64,000 nt of DNA from assembly GCF_024166365.1 (NCBI RefSeq), contig NC_064819.1, forward strand, positions 204,687,293 through 204,751,292, written 5' to 3'. Origin of the DNA: Elephas maximus indicus. Lineage: Eukaryota; Chordata; Mammalia; Proboscidea; Elephantidae. Below the pieces are notes generated by a model that was given only the letters and a program-made list of their open reading frames with translations, did no database searches and was not told the origin of the DNA. A program made the translations under genes and the position numbers. This document shows positions 1-10,819 of this stretch, in pieces. Within the stretch, counting starts at the first letter, position 1; the number at the start of each line of letters is the position of its first letter.

Positions 1-87
1 AGTACTTTTTAGTGCCAAAACAGGATATTGGGGGGAAAAAAACCATAATTAATCTTAATACTCTAATGAGAATATATTTTAAAGTCT

Positions 88-1480
88 GTTGTTGTTATGT
101 TGTTAGGTGTTGTCAGGTTGGTTTCAACTCATAGTGACCCTATGTACAACAGAACAAAACACTGCCCAGTCCTGTGTCACCCTCACAGTTGTTGCTATGT
201 TTGAGCTCGTTGTTGCAGTCACTGTATCAATCCATCTCATTGAGGGCCTTCCTCTTTTTCTCTGACTCTCTACTTTACCAAGCGTGACATCCTTCTCCAG
301 GGACTGGTCCCTCCTGATAACATGTCCAAAGTACACGAGACGAAGTCTCATCACTCTTGCTCTTATGGAGCATTTTGGCTGTACTTCTTCCAAGACAGAT
401 CTGTTTGTTCTTCTGGTAGTCCGTGGTATATTCAAATAGTCTTCTCCAACACCATAATTCAAATGAGACAATTCTTCTTCAGTGTTCCTGATTCATTGTC
501 CAGCTTTTGCATGCGTATGAGGCAATTGAAAATACCACAGTTTGGGTCTGGCACCCCTTAGTCCTCAAAGTGACATCCTTGCTTTTTAACACTTTAAAGA
601 GGTCTTTTGCAGCAGTTTGCCCAATGCAATGTGTTGTTTGATTTCTTGACTGCTGCTTCCATGGACACTGACTGTGGATCCAAATAAAAAAAAATCCTTG
701 ACAACTTCAATATTTTCTCCCTTTATCATGATGTCGCTTGTTGGTCCTGTTGTGAGGCTTTTTGTTTTCTTTATGTTGAGGTGCAATCCAGACTGCAGTC
801 TTTGATCTTCATCAGTAATCAGTAAGTGTGTCAAGTTCTCTTCACTTTCAGCAAGCAAGGTGGTGTCATCTGCATATCACAGTTTGTTAGTGAGTCTTCC
901 TCCAATCCTGATGCCCTGTTTTTCTTCATATAGTCTAGCTTCTTGGATTATTTGATTAGCATACAGATAGAATAACTATGATGAAAGGGTACAACGCCGA
1001 CACATACCTTTCCTGACTGGTATTCTCTGCTTTCAGCCAAGATCCATCTAACATGAGCAATGATACCTTTCGTTCCATGTCCTCTTTTGAATTCGGCTTG
1101 AATTTCTGGCAGTTCCCTGTCAATGTACTGCTGCAATCGTATTTGAATTATCTTCAGCATAATTTTACTTTGTGTGATATTAATGGTATTGTTAGATAAT
1201 TTTCGCATTCAGTTGGATCACTTTTCTTTGGAATAGGCATAAATATAGATCTCTTTCAGTCAGTTGGCTGGGTAGCTGTCTTCCAAATTTCTTGGCATAG
1301 GCCATTGAGTGCTTCTAGGGTTGCATCCATTCCTTGAAACATCTCAGTTGGTATTCTGACAATTCCTAGAGCCTTGTTTTTTGTCAATGCCTTCAGTGCA
1401 TCTTGGACTTCTTCCTTCAGTACCACTGGTTCATGATCATAAAGTCTAGACTTGATCACAAAGTCTAATCTTGATATTTA
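88..1480 (-). mobile_element. RTE/BovB-like LINE, 5'-truncated, decayed
   Basis: Read on the minus strand, this starts inside the reverse-transcriptase region and runs to the 3' terminus at about position 88. Broken frames show RTE protein blocks in order: a segment ahead of the RT core with LKEEVQDALKALTKNKALG (about 1256-1459), then ELPEIQAEFKRGHGT and RWILAESREYQ (about 948-1208), then LLAESEENLTHLL just after the RT active site (586-858), then RLRLVYFGHVIRRDQSLEKD and GQRKRGRPSMRWIDTV-like residues near the C-terminus (124-471). Several stops and frameshifts show it is dead. The 3' end carries the GTTGTTAGGTG / CAACTCATAGTGACCC signature also seen in the AfroSINEs. Confidence 0.9.
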
Positions 1481-2426
1481 GTTAAGTCTCTAGTTTTTCT
1501 GTTAGGTTCTTTTGGAATTCGTATTTGACCCAAGCTCCCACGAGGTAAGAGCAATAATGTGTGTTTAATTCACATGTGTAAGCTCTATGCAAGTTCTGCT
1601 CCGTGAAACGTTTCAAAAGTAAGTTGACAAAACCCAGAAAACTGCAATACCTATACATCCATATAAGAAGTAGTCTAAGTATTTAAAGTCATAAAAGGGA
1701 GAGTGAAACCTTTTATACCTGGTAGAAATTGAGCATTTCCTTTTCAAATATCGTCATTAGTTTTTTTTTTTTTTCTTTAGAAATAGTGTATTCACGTTCT
1801 AAAGAACAGCAGCAACAACAAAATGCAGATTAATCTCATTTTATAACCTGTTAATTTCTTATCTCCAGATGTAGGATTGGAAATAGAATAGGGGAGTGGT
1901 TGAAAGAGAAAGAAAAATAATATTTAGAACCATTTTCCCCCCTAAAAAGATAACAGTATAAATCATTGGTACACAGACTTTCCAGCTATGAATGGTGATA
2001 TTGTTTGGCCTGATTAATGCTATAATCTCTGAGACTTTAAATATGTGTGGCCAAAGATTACTTCTTTTTTATTTTCATTCTCATCTGTTTGAAGGCCTAA
2101 GGAAGCTACTATAAACTGAAGGACCATAAGGGAGAACTCACTCACTAAATAAATTAAGTTCCAGGGACCATATGATTTATAGAAAATATTGAGCAAAAAG
2201 CTAACCCTAAAACTATGTTTATATTTACTAACCTCACAGTCATATTTCCATGTGAGAATAAAGAGTGATGTCTATGTTTAGCTTGGGGTTCAGACAAGTC
2301 TATTATTATAGTTTTGTCGTCTACCACAAATCCAACTAAATGAAAGTCCGAGGCATCCCTAGGGAGGAAACCCATTCTAAAAAGAAGAGTGCCAGACATG
2401 TGTGTCAGATTTAGTTATGATACAGG
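1481..2426. other. Intergenic DNA, no recognised feature
   Basis: A/T-rich sequence with short homopolymers (for example T runs near 1761-1774). I see no gene, RNA or recognisable repeat; reading frames here are short and uninformative. Confidence 0.6.
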
Positions 2427-2617
2427 TTTTTTTTTTTTTAAGCAGTTTGTTAGTGGTCAGAGTCATTCTCATAGTGACTGTATATGTCTGAGTAGAACTG
2501 TAATCTTTACGGGAGCATATTTTCAAGTTTTTTCTCCTGCGGAGCTACTGGTGGGTTCAAACCACCCACCTTCTGGTTAGCAGCCTAGGGCTTCATCATT
2601 GCACCACCAGGGCTCCT
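2427..2617 (-). mobile_element. AfroSINE, long class
   Basis: Reverse-complement tRNA-derived SINE. The head reads (minus strand) AGGAGCCCTGGTGGTGCAAT, followed by the B-box-like GGTTTGAACC, the mid-element block kept in long copies (GAGAAA..ATTACAG-like) and a tail adjoining the T run at 2427-2439. Confidence 0.85.
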
Positions 2618-2621
2618 AATT

Positions 2622-2668
2622 AGTGTTGCTCTGAGTTGGAATCAACTGACGGCACATGACAACAACAG
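2622..2668 (+). mobile_element. AfroSINE 3'-tail fragment
   Basis: A plus-strand fragment of only the SINE/RTE tail: GTTGCTCTGAGTTGGAATCA ending in ACGGCACATGACAACAACAG. It abuts an opposite-strand SINE, so it is either a severely 5'-truncated insertion or what remains of an element disrupted by its neighbour. Confidence 0.75.
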
Positions 2669-3249
2669 AGGTCAGAGGGGAGAAGGTTCTGAGTACAGCA
2701 AGGCGATGGTCTCCCAATTCCCCCCCCCGACCCAGATCCCAAGTGCTGAATTGATCACAAGTTGTTAGACTGAATGAGTGACACCAGGACACAGGTACAA
2801 GGGTTATGGGGAAAAATGTAACCTTTAGAGATGGAGCGAGCACCACCTCCTCTTATTCAGGACACAACCTGGAATTGTACTTCAAAAACTCCAGCGAACA
2901 CAGTGCCCCTTGGGCTCACGAGGAGTCCAGCACATCTGATGCAGTGGTGACAGTTCCTAATGCACATTGACTCTGACTGATGGGGGTGACATCCTGAGCC
3001 CCATAGGCAGCTACGGGGGAGCACAAAGGGATGAGGGAAAAAGCTGGAAAGGAAGAAAATGACAGACCCGTATGGTGGCTGGTAGGACTTGCTCATGAGC
3101 ACAGGTGAAACTTCTATAAGCCCTTCTAGGAATTATGATTGTGTGTGCATAGAAGTCATGAAATAATGGGTTGAAGATAGAATTAGAGACACAAATTTAT
3201 GCATATATTTATTACATTAAAATCATATAAGATAAACAGTAAATATAAT
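2669..3249. other. Intergenic DNA, no recognised feature
   Basis: Mixed-composition sequence with a short C run near 2721-2728. No gene or familiar repeat recognised. Confidence 0.55.
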
Positions 3250-3655
3250 GGTGAAACACCACCCGTCTGTCAATTTATTGTACTGTGGTAGCCTGTGCAT
3301 TGCTATGAGGCTGGAAAATATGCCACCAGTGTTTTAAATACCAGCATGGTCACCCATGATGAACAGGTTTCAGCAGAGCTTCCAGACTAAGATAGGCTAG
3401 GAAGACAGGCCTGGTGAGCTACTTCTAAAAATTAGCCAGTGAAAACCCAATTGATGACAACAGAATATTGTTGAATATAGCACTGGAAAATGAGCCCACG
3501 TAGGTTGGAAGGCACTCAAAATACACAGTGATCACAACAATGGACTAGAGCATACCAAGGCACATGAAGATGACATAAGACCAGGCAATGTTTCATTCTG
3601 TTGTACAGGGGTCACCATGAGTCAGAACCAACTCAACGGCAACTAACAACAACAA
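3250..3655 (+). mobile_element. Non-autonomous RTE-related element
   Basis: About 400 bp with no coding capacity, ending in the RTE/AfroSINE 3' tail (GTCACCATGAGTCAGAACCA followed by CAACGGCAACTAACAACAAC). The body includes GAACAGGTTTCAGCAGAGCT and GTTGGAAGGCACTCAAAA. I read it as an internal-deletion derivative joining an RTE 5' region to the 3' terminus; the assignment of the 5' part is from memory of the family. It shares its central block and 3' end with the tRNA-Gly-headed element at 4612-4952. Confidence 0.7.
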
Positions 3656-4080
3656 CATCATGGCGGACTATTTGGATTGCACATTTTGAAATGATTCTTG
3701 AAAATAAAGTAGACTTATTTATCACTTTTCATATTTGTATTTATGAATTTCAACATAATAGTCACAAACTTTACACCTTGGGACATAATGTGATGTGGAC
3801 TATTTCATCATGGGTCATAACTTGAATATGAATTATTTCATCTAATCCAGCAGTCCTGTTGGGCATAGTCTTCTAATATAGTTCCAGAAAGGACCAATGA
3901 CTAGCCCAACATCACAGAGTTAGTGAAAAACAGAATGGGGCAAATTCAGGCTCAGAACCCCAGGTTCCTTTCATAGCCCCACATGACCTGTCAGTTCTCC
4001 CACTGCTGCTTGGGGAACCAAGTCAGCCTGCAAAAGTTCTGGACAAATAATCAGGAAACCCCAAATGGAATCCTCTTGGC
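3656..4080. other. Intergenic DNA, no recognised feature
   Basis: Unique-looking sequence. 3870-3990 has a weak MIR-like flavour (AGTTAGTGAAAAACAGAATG, then CTCAGAACCCCAGGTTCC), but not enough for a call. Confidence 0.5.
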
Positions 4081-4260
4081 TCTTGTTCAGTCTCTCTTTG
4101 ACCTTGGGAAAGTCACTTCACTTTCTATTTTATTTCCCCATCTGAAGAATGGGTTGGGTAATAATAACACCAGCCCCACCCAACCTTACACGAATGTTAC
4201 GAGGAAGAATTAGATAATGTCTGCACTGAGTTTTGCACTCCTTAGAAGAAAGTCCCTATA
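4081..4260 (+). repeat. MIR SINE fossil
   Basis: Carries the MIR core and 3' side in order: TTGACCTTGGGAAAGTCACT, then TTCCCCATCTGAAGAATGGG, TAATAATAACACCAGC and a G/A-rich ATTAGATAATG block. Ancient mammalian repeat with no coding role. Confidence 0.75.
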
Positions 4261-4611
4261 AAACACAAGGCAGAAATCCATCCGACTTTATGAGGGCTGA
4301 TGAGATCAAAGCCTGCGGCTACAGGCTGGGAAGGCTTCCCCCTGCAGAGAGCGTTTACTGCTCTACACTCTAATAACTTTCCTCCCTCGAGATTCTAAAA
4401 TGATTTGCAGATAGTCATTAAGTAAATCTTGCTGCCCTTAAGCAAGGCATGAAATATTTGCACTACAGCAGCCTAAAGGTTTAGGAAGATGAAATCTTAG
4501 GGGGCACAAACGTGTGCTTAAAAGAAAAATAATGCAGAAATTATGATCCTTAGGCCTATTTTCAAATCACTTACTCTCTATATCTACAGATTTAATTTTT
4601 ATTGAATTCTT
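4261..4611. other. Intergenic DNA, no recognised feature
   Basis: Unique-looking sequence without a recognisable gene or repeat. Confidence 0.5.
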
Positions 4612-4952
4612 TCTTGTTGGTGGTGTTAGCTGTCTTTAATTTGGCCCCTGGCTCATGGCAACCTCATATATACAACTCAACAAAATGCTTGCTGGTCCTA
4701 TGTCAGACGATTGGACCATTGTGATTGATAGGGTTTTAACAGACTGTTCTATGGAAGTAAATCGCTAGCCCAGTTCTTTCTAGCCCATCTCAGTCTGGAA
4801 GTGCCGCTGAAACCTGTTCAACATCCTGCGATACATAAGCCTCCACTGAGGGATGAGCTGGTGGTTGTGGTTGAAATGCATTGGCCAGGAACTGAACCCC
4901 AGTCTCTAACATGGAAATCAGGAATTCTACCACTGAACCACCAATGCCCCTC
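4612..4952 (-). mobile_element. tRNA-Gly-headed SINE with RTE-type 3' end
   Basis: On the minus strand the element begins with a 71-nt tRNA-Gly-like head (positions 4947 down to 4877). Acceptor arms GCATTGG and CCAATGC pair perfectly, the A box is TGGTTCAGTGG and the B box GGTTCAGTTCC. The anticodon arm is degenerate. A body follows with GAACAGGTTTCAGCGGCACT and CTTCCAGACTGAGATGGGCT, then a 3' end (GAGGTTGCCATGAGCCAGGG, ending CTAACACCACCAACAAG) that matches the tail of the element at 3250-3655. This is the layout of a tRNA-RTE class SINE. It differs from the dominant AfroSINE, whose head reads GGAGCCCTGGTGGCGCAG. Confidence 0.8.
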
Positions 4953-5140
4953 CTTTAACTCAGTTAACAGTTTTCCATTTGTAGCCACTAAGTAGTGTCA
5001 CTGCAAACATATCTTCAGGTGGGAGGCCCTAAAAAAAGACCCTAGGCATAAATAAAATGGAAGGAGTGCTCCTAAAAATCAGTAACTTTTTAAAAGCTCT
5101 GGCAACTCTAAAACTTTATATGCAGCCCTAAGCTTTAATG

Positions 5141-5304
5141 CGGAAACGCCGGTGGCATAGTGGTTAAGAGCTACGGCTGCTAACCAAAAGGTCGGCAGTT
5201 TGAATTCCCCAGTCGCTCCTTGGAAAGCCCGTGGGGCAGTTCTACTCTGTCCTATAGGGTTGCTATGAGTTGGAATCAACTTGCCGGCAGTGTTTTTTTT
5301 TTTT
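5141..5304 (+). mobile_element. AfroSINE, short class
   Basis: Head CGCCGGTGGCATAGTGGTTA, CTGCTAACCAAAAGGTCGGC, then directly CCAGTCGCTCCTTGGAAAGC without the mid-element GAGAAAGACCTGGCAA block. Ends ATGAGTTGGAATCAACTTGC and a T-rich tail, as other short copies here do. Confidence 0.9.
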
Positions 5305-6937
5305 AAGTTTTAATATTTGTCTGAATCAAAAATACTGCCTTCTCTCCCATTTACTGTGCTTCCTTCAGAAAGTGGATAAGGCCATCAGCCAAAAAAGAAC
5401 CCACCGTCCAGCTTTAGGGAACCCATCTTCCTAAAGCGCCAAGATCCATTAGCCATGTCTTGAGATGTTCACATAATATTGCCTAATCTCGTTTTCTAAT
5501 GTCTCAACTTGACTGCTTTTCATTTTAATTTATTTAATTAGACTGGCAAAGTCTCAGAGTAAAATGCTGTACTATCTTATTTTTGAATCTCCATGTTAAT
5601 CATGTCTAATTGGCCTTCATTTCCATCTGCCCTCATTTCTCGAATTAGCAGATCAAATTTCCAAATCCAACCCAGTCATGACCTCATGACTTTGCCTCAA
5701 TATTCTATCAGAGTCTTAAAATATAAGTTATCAGCGTGAGCAAGGACTGGGCAGTAAAATGACAAGTTTCAGCTTTTGTAATACTTCTTGTTTGAAATAG
5801 AACTATTGAAAGGCAAGGGTTAAAAGCACTGAAGACTCCTTATGTCTAGGGCAAGGCTGACATAGGCTGTAAGTGTTCCCCTCTCCACCCCTTTGGACCT
5901 GTTTACAGTTTATTGAAATGAGCACTGGAACTATTGTTGATGGGCAATACACATTTATGATCATTTTGCTAAAAACCGCTAAATTTATACTCTCAACCTT
6001 TCCTAGAGTTTTTGCCTCAGAAAAGTGGAATCAATTCAATCTAGTCCTAAAAAGGGAGAACTGACTTTATGAATCAATACTGGAGTAATAACAGTGGGGA
6101 CCTCCCCATGTCCAAAACATAAACATATTTCCGCTCATATTTAGTCTCAAGGAGCAATCCTTAAAGCGGAGGAAACAATTTCAAAGGTGCCATGCAGGTG
6201 CCCTTTAGTAAAATAATTTTCTCCACCCAGTGTAGTGTGTTTCCTTTGACTAAATGAGTTTTCCACTGAGGAAATGCAAATAGCTCTAGAAAAGGCAATA
6301 TCTTAAGCCTTATCAGTCATTTACACCTCAGTGTGAATGAATTAAGCAGATCCTGTCAGGGTAAGGGTGGTGGGGCTGGAAAGGGAACCTAAAGGGTACT
6401 GAGCACCTGAGAGGGAAGGGGGAATTCAGTGAAAGAAAAAGCAAAGGAGCTGAAGACAAACTCTGCTAAATTTTACCTGGCCAGATATTTTCTTAATAAA
6501 AACGCAACCTTCATTTAATTCATCGGTAGCAGCACGTTGAAGATTTTCTTTAAAATCTAAATAGGAATCTGTGTTCGTAGAGTAAGATGAGGAGGTGGAG
6601 GTAACAGGCCCTGAAGTTAACTCTTCTTCTCTCCATGCCCAGGAGGGCATGTTGTTAATAGCATGCCAGCTGGCTTCCATGGCAATGAAAACCTGCAGCA
6701 ACATGCCAGCGTCCAGCACCACGCCGGGCAGGAGGGGTGCACGTTCCAGACCAGGGGAGGGGAAGGAGTACAGAGCAGTTCATTCTAGTCACGCCATGGA
6801 GTCTGAACTACATGAATAAGATGAAATCCCAACAACAGCAGACAGTCATATATTGCAGTCTTAAAGTGAGCTGGGCTGCTAACACGTAGAGAAGAGACGG
6901 TGTTTCCAGCTCTCTAGACAGAACAACCTTGTGACTT
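5305..6937. other. Intergenic DNA, no recognised feature
   Basis: A 1.6-kb stretch without recognisable repeats. Frames at 6426-6722 and 6595-6819 overlap each other on opposite strands and have no domain, so I do not call genes. Confidence 0.55.
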
Positions 6938-7353
6938 GCTGTTGTGAGGTGCCATCGAAGTTGATTTCAACTCATCAACCCCATGTGACAGAGCAGAACT
7001 GCCCCATAGGGTTTTCTAGGCTGTAATCTTTGCAGCGAATAGCCCCGGTGGCACAATGCTTAAACACTCAGCTGTTAACCAAAAGATCGGTGGTTTGAAC
7101 CTACCAGCAGCTCAGTGGGAGAAAAGAGCTGGCGATCAGTAAAAATCACAGCCTAGAAAATCGTTTGGGGCAGTTCTACTATATTTTTATGAGGTCACTA
7201 TGAGTCAGAATCAACTGGACAGCACACGACAACAACAATCTTTACAGGAGCAGATTGCCTGGTCTTTCTCCCACACAGAGCAGCTGCGTGGGTTCAAACC
7301 ACCAATCTTTCTGTTAGCAGCCAAGTCCTTAACCCCTGTGCCACCAAAGCCCC
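6938..7353 (-). mobile_element. AfroSINE, long class, split by a later SINE
   Basis: A minus-strand SINE occupies 6938-7035 and 7237-7353. A second, plus-strand SINE inserted into it at 7036-7236. The duplicated target is AATCTTTGCAG (7025-7035) versus AATCTTTACAG (7237-7247), one mismatch, and lies inside the older SINE, which fixes the order of events. Confidence 0.9.
7036..7236 (+). mobile_element. AfroSINE, long class, nested insertion
   Basis: Full head-to-tail copy: AGCCCCGGTGGCACAATGCT, TGTTAACCAAAAGATCGGTG, the mid block GAGAAAAGAGCTGGCGATCA, and the tail GACAGCACACGACAACAACA. Flanked by 11-bp target duplications within another SINE. Confidence 0.9.
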
Positions 7354-8005
7354 TTAAACTTGTGATTGTGAAGGATAATTAATGCTTCTGTAAAATGGTG
7401 AATAATAGAAACCAAGGACCAAAGACCCTTGGTTGGGGGAAAAGTGAACTCTACCTAAAAATACAAGCTTGCCCAAGGTAAAAAAAATTATAATTTCAAA
7501 CCTTTTGATAGTATTACTGAGGGTCACTCTGGTAGACTGTCCTCTTGTTTAGCAAACAATTTGATGAGTGTTCTGGATTTGCAAAGATACACATTGAGCC
7601 TAGTCTGGAATAGAGAATGCAAATTAATTTTTTTTCCAAATAGTATTACTGGAAAGGGTTGAGGTGGAGACACTAAGGGTTTGCGAGCCCTGTGAGGAGA
7701 GGCCATGCATACAAGGCAGGAACTTTAGGGCAAGAGGGTCTAATCCTGAAACTCAAGATGAGTTCTTTTCTGTTGCTTCTGCTGTAGAGAATAAAGGAGG
7801 ATGGGTGATGCCTTGTGAAAGGGGAAGCAGTGTGAACAGATGATAGAATAGGAGGACAGATGATAGCAAGAAGAGGCAGCAAGGTGAAGAGTAAATGTAG
7901 AAAATTAAGGAGGAGAGATGGCCACAAGGAAGATGCCTTCACCCTGGAAATCCTTAGTAATCTCAGGAAGAGTTCTAGGATTCCCCACAGTATTTCAAAT
8001 GGCTG
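7354..8005. other. Intergenic DNA, no recognised feature
   Basis: No recognisable gene or repeat. The minus-strand frame at 7673-8017 is low-complexity hydrophobic sequence that runs into the adjacent LTR. Confidence 0.5.
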
Positions 8006-8516
8006 TGTCTTAGTCATCTAGGCCTGCTATAACAGAAATACCACAAGTGGATGGTTTTAACAAAGAGAAATTTATTTTCTCACAGTCTAGTAGGCTACAA
8101 GTCCAAATTCAGGGCATCAGCTCCAGGGGAAGGCTTTCTCTCTCTGTTGGCTCTGGAGGAAAGTCCTTGTGATGCCTCGGTCTTCCCTTGGTCTGGGAGA
8201 ATCTCAACACAGGAACTTTGGGCCCAATGGACGCGCTCTGCTCCCAGCATTGCTTTCTTGGTGGTATGAGGTCCCTCTCTCTCTCTGCTGGCTTTTGTCT
8301 TTCATATCTCAAAAGAGATTGGCTTAAGAAACTATCTAATCTTGTAGATCTCATCAATATAACTGCCGCTAATCTATCTTATTACATCATAATGATAAGA
8401 TTTACAACACATAGGGAAATCACATTAGATGATAAAATGGTAGACAATCATACAATACTGGGAATCGTGACCTAGCCAAGTTGACAGATATTTTTGGGGG
8501 ACACAATTCAGGGCAT
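8006..8516 (-). mobile_element. Solo LTR, ERVL-MaLR type
   Basis: On the plus strand it begins TGTCTTAGTCATCTAGGCCT and ATAACAGAAATACCACAAGT, the reverse complement of an LTR 3' end, and finishes near GGGGGACACAATTCAGGGCA. It aligns along its length with the LTRs at 26466-26990, 34061-34587 and 39944-40425. It has no flanking internal region, so it is a solo LTR. A clean 5-bp target duplication is not visible. Confidence 0.85.
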
Positions 8517-8754
8517 TTGAACCATTTTATTTGTTAAAATAGAAAGAAAGAAAAGGATTTAAGTTCAGAATGCTAGAGAGCAGGAGGTTTTCCAAGTCCA
8601 TTCTTCATACTTAGTTTGCTCTTGCTGCATAGGGCATGGTAATCAATGGAAGTAACATTTCTTCCTCTCTTCTACTTCACTTCTCTGCTTCAAATCTCAG
8701 TTCAAGAACCATCAGGAATAACTGGATTCTGAATTTGAGCATAGTTCCACATAG

Positions 8755-8936
8755 TTCAATCCGGTGGTAGTAAACTGGCTCCCTGGGGTGGAAAAAAGGA
8801 GCCAACCAATTTTTATGGTGTAAAAACACCCACCGTGGCCAATTGAAAGCTACAAACTTTACATCACTGAATAAAAAATTGGGAAGAAATGTGTAGAATT
8901 GGCTCTCAGAAGCCAGCTCCAACACACCACTGGCTC
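8755..8936. mobile_element. hAT-type DNA transposon fossil, partial
   Basis: CACCGTGGCCAATTGAAAGC, TACAAACTTTACATCACTGA and the terminal CCAACACACCACTGG match the element at 41022-41371, which has both inverted ends. Only the right half is recognisable here. Confidence 0.6.
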
Positions 8937-8984
8937 AATTAACATGAGAGTAATTAATTCCACTCTTATCACAGGATCAGCCAC

Positions 8985-9345
8985 CTGGCGTTCTTTCAAT
9001 TCTCTTTATTTGCTCTGCTTCTTCCTGCCACATGGCTTTTGTACTTTCTGTTCCGTCTGCCTAGGATGCTTTTTCCTTCCTTTTGTTCTAATCAGTGTCT
9101 ACTCATCCATCAGTTCTCAGCTGTGACTTCTCTAGGCAAGCCTTCTGTGGCTTACCTGGCCAGGTCAAATATGTCGTCTAGGCTCTCAGAGCACCATGCA
9201 CCTCTCCTTCCTAGTATACGTCACAGGCATAATTTTATATTTGCTCAGTTGTTCATTTAACTGTAAGCTCCTGGAGGTCAGGGTCCATGTCTGTTTTTGT
9301 TTACATTACAACCCCATCATACACCCTGGCAAATGACAGGTGTGT
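8985..9345 (+). repeat. L2 LINE 3'-end fossil
   Basis: Typical L2 3' sequence order: a pyrimidine-rich stretch with CTTCTCTAGGCAAGCCTTCT, GCTCAGTTGTTCATTTAACT, GTAAGCTCCTGGAGGTCAGG, GTCCATGTCTGTTTTTGT and CACCCTGGCAAATGACAGG. Any reading frame here is incidental. Confidence 0.75.
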
Positions 9346-9890
9346 GATGACCACCTGTTGGAACAGAGACCATTCCCCAATCCTGGGAAATCCTCAGCTG
9401 GTCTTTTCTCAACTGAAGGTGGAAAGGGTGGAGCACAGAGTTAATCTTCTCTCTCCATTCATCAACACCATGCCTGGAGATGTTTCCGTGAGTACCTCAC
9501 TGGAGTGTGAGTCTACAGTAATTTCTTCACATGTGAAGAACGGAATAGTAAATCCACAGAGGTTTAGAAATCATTTTGTGTCATCTTGAGGCACATAATA
9601 ATGTCTTGCGTGGTTGCCTGATAGCTTCATCATTAAATAACCTTAGTCTTTCTTTTCTATCTATACATACCTGCTCAATACACTTGTGTATATTCAATTA
9701 AAAATTAAGTTATCCTGGAAAATTATAAAGAAGAGAAACTGGAACTTTTTAAGTATGTATGTAATTTCTAGTCTTCAAACAACTATGATTTCATCAGTGA
9801 AAATTAAATTGTCATTTAAATAATAAGAATATTTATATTGGGTAGCCAGGTGAAAAGAGTTTACAAAAAAAAACTGTTAAATAATAACTA
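9346..9890. other. Intergenic DNA, no recognised feature
   Basis: A/T-rich unique sequence. No gene or repeat recognised. Confidence 0.5.
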
Positions 9891-10055
9891 AAATGTATAC
9901 AGCATGTATGCATTAAATTCTCATAACAACTCCTTGAGGACAGAGAAGTTAAGAAAACTGCTCAAGGTCATACGGCCAGCAAGTGGTGGAGGCAAGCCTG
10001 GAATGCAGGGACTTTGGCACTGGAACCTACATGCCTAAACACTGAGCTCTGCAGC
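9891..10055 (+). repeat. MIR SINE fossil
   Basis: Recognisable by AAATTCTCATAACAACTCCT, GACAGAGAAGTTAAGAAAAC, TGCTCAAGGTCATACGGCCA and AGCAAGTGGTGGAGGCAAG, the usual end of an antisense MIR, so the MIR consensus may read on the minus strand. Confidence 0.65.
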
Positions 10056-10205
10056 CTAAGAGGAAAAGGTCACATGCAAAGTAGATACAATAATCCTTCA
10101 GCCAGGAAAGACAAATATAGATAAAGATACGCAGATAGAGTTGGAAGGAGGCAAGAAGAAATTTAAATCACCATCCGGGGGTAAGAGGGTTAGATTTAAA
10201 AAAAA

Positions 10206-10366
10206 CGAAACTAAACCCATTGCTGTTGAGTCAATCCCAACTCACACCGACCCTGTAGGACAGAGTAGAACTGTCCCATCGGGTTTCCAAGGAGCCACTG
10301 GTGGATTCCAACTGTGACCTGTTGATTAGCAGCCAAGCTCTTAACCACTGTACCACCAGGGCTCCT
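10206..10366 (-). mobile_element. AfroSINE, short class
   Basis: Plus strand shows CCCATTGCTGTTGAGTCAAT, GGGTTTCCAAGGAGCCACTG and ending CACTGTACCACCAGGGCTCC, i.e. a minus-strand SINE lacking the mid block. Confidence 0.9.
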
Positions 10367-10819
10367 GATAATAGGTGGATTTTTTTTTTTTTACCTTTAA
10401 AATTTCATTTAAGACTGTTGTAAAAGCAATTTTTAAAGAAAAAACTCCCATTTTTTGACCTACAGAGCATGCCCACACACTGCCATTAGCATCTTGCTAA
10501 GGATTTTAAGAGGACAAATAGATGTCAGTTTATTCCTCTATAGCCATGTGAGCTGTGCCCTAGCCTAGTCATAGAAGTAGGAGCGTGTTTTGGTAGTAAA
10601 ATCTTAGTTAAACTTAGTTAAACTGCTTAGCTATGCATCAAAAGCCAAGCATTGCTCATATGCAGTTTAATATAACTTTCTGTAAAGAATTCATTAGGGG
10701 CTAAAACCAAGCCTAAGCAAAAGTAAAAAATTAAAAAAGACACTTTTGGAGACCAACAAACCTCACTCACTACTGTCAACACTCAGTAAAATTCCCTTTA
10801 TCACCGAGGCTGCCAAGTT
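10367..10819. other. Intergenic DNA, no recognised feature
   Basis: A/T-rich; a T run at 10380-10392 directly follows the SINE head. No gene recognised. Confidence 0.5.

Noticed and set aside
4877..4947. Functional tRNA-Gly gene
   Set aside because: Acceptor arms and boxes are good, but the anticodon arm is degenerate and the sequence continues directly into a SINE body, so it is a SINE head.
8109..8475. Overlapping small frames on both strands
   Set aside because: Fall within a solo LTR; no retroviral or host domain.
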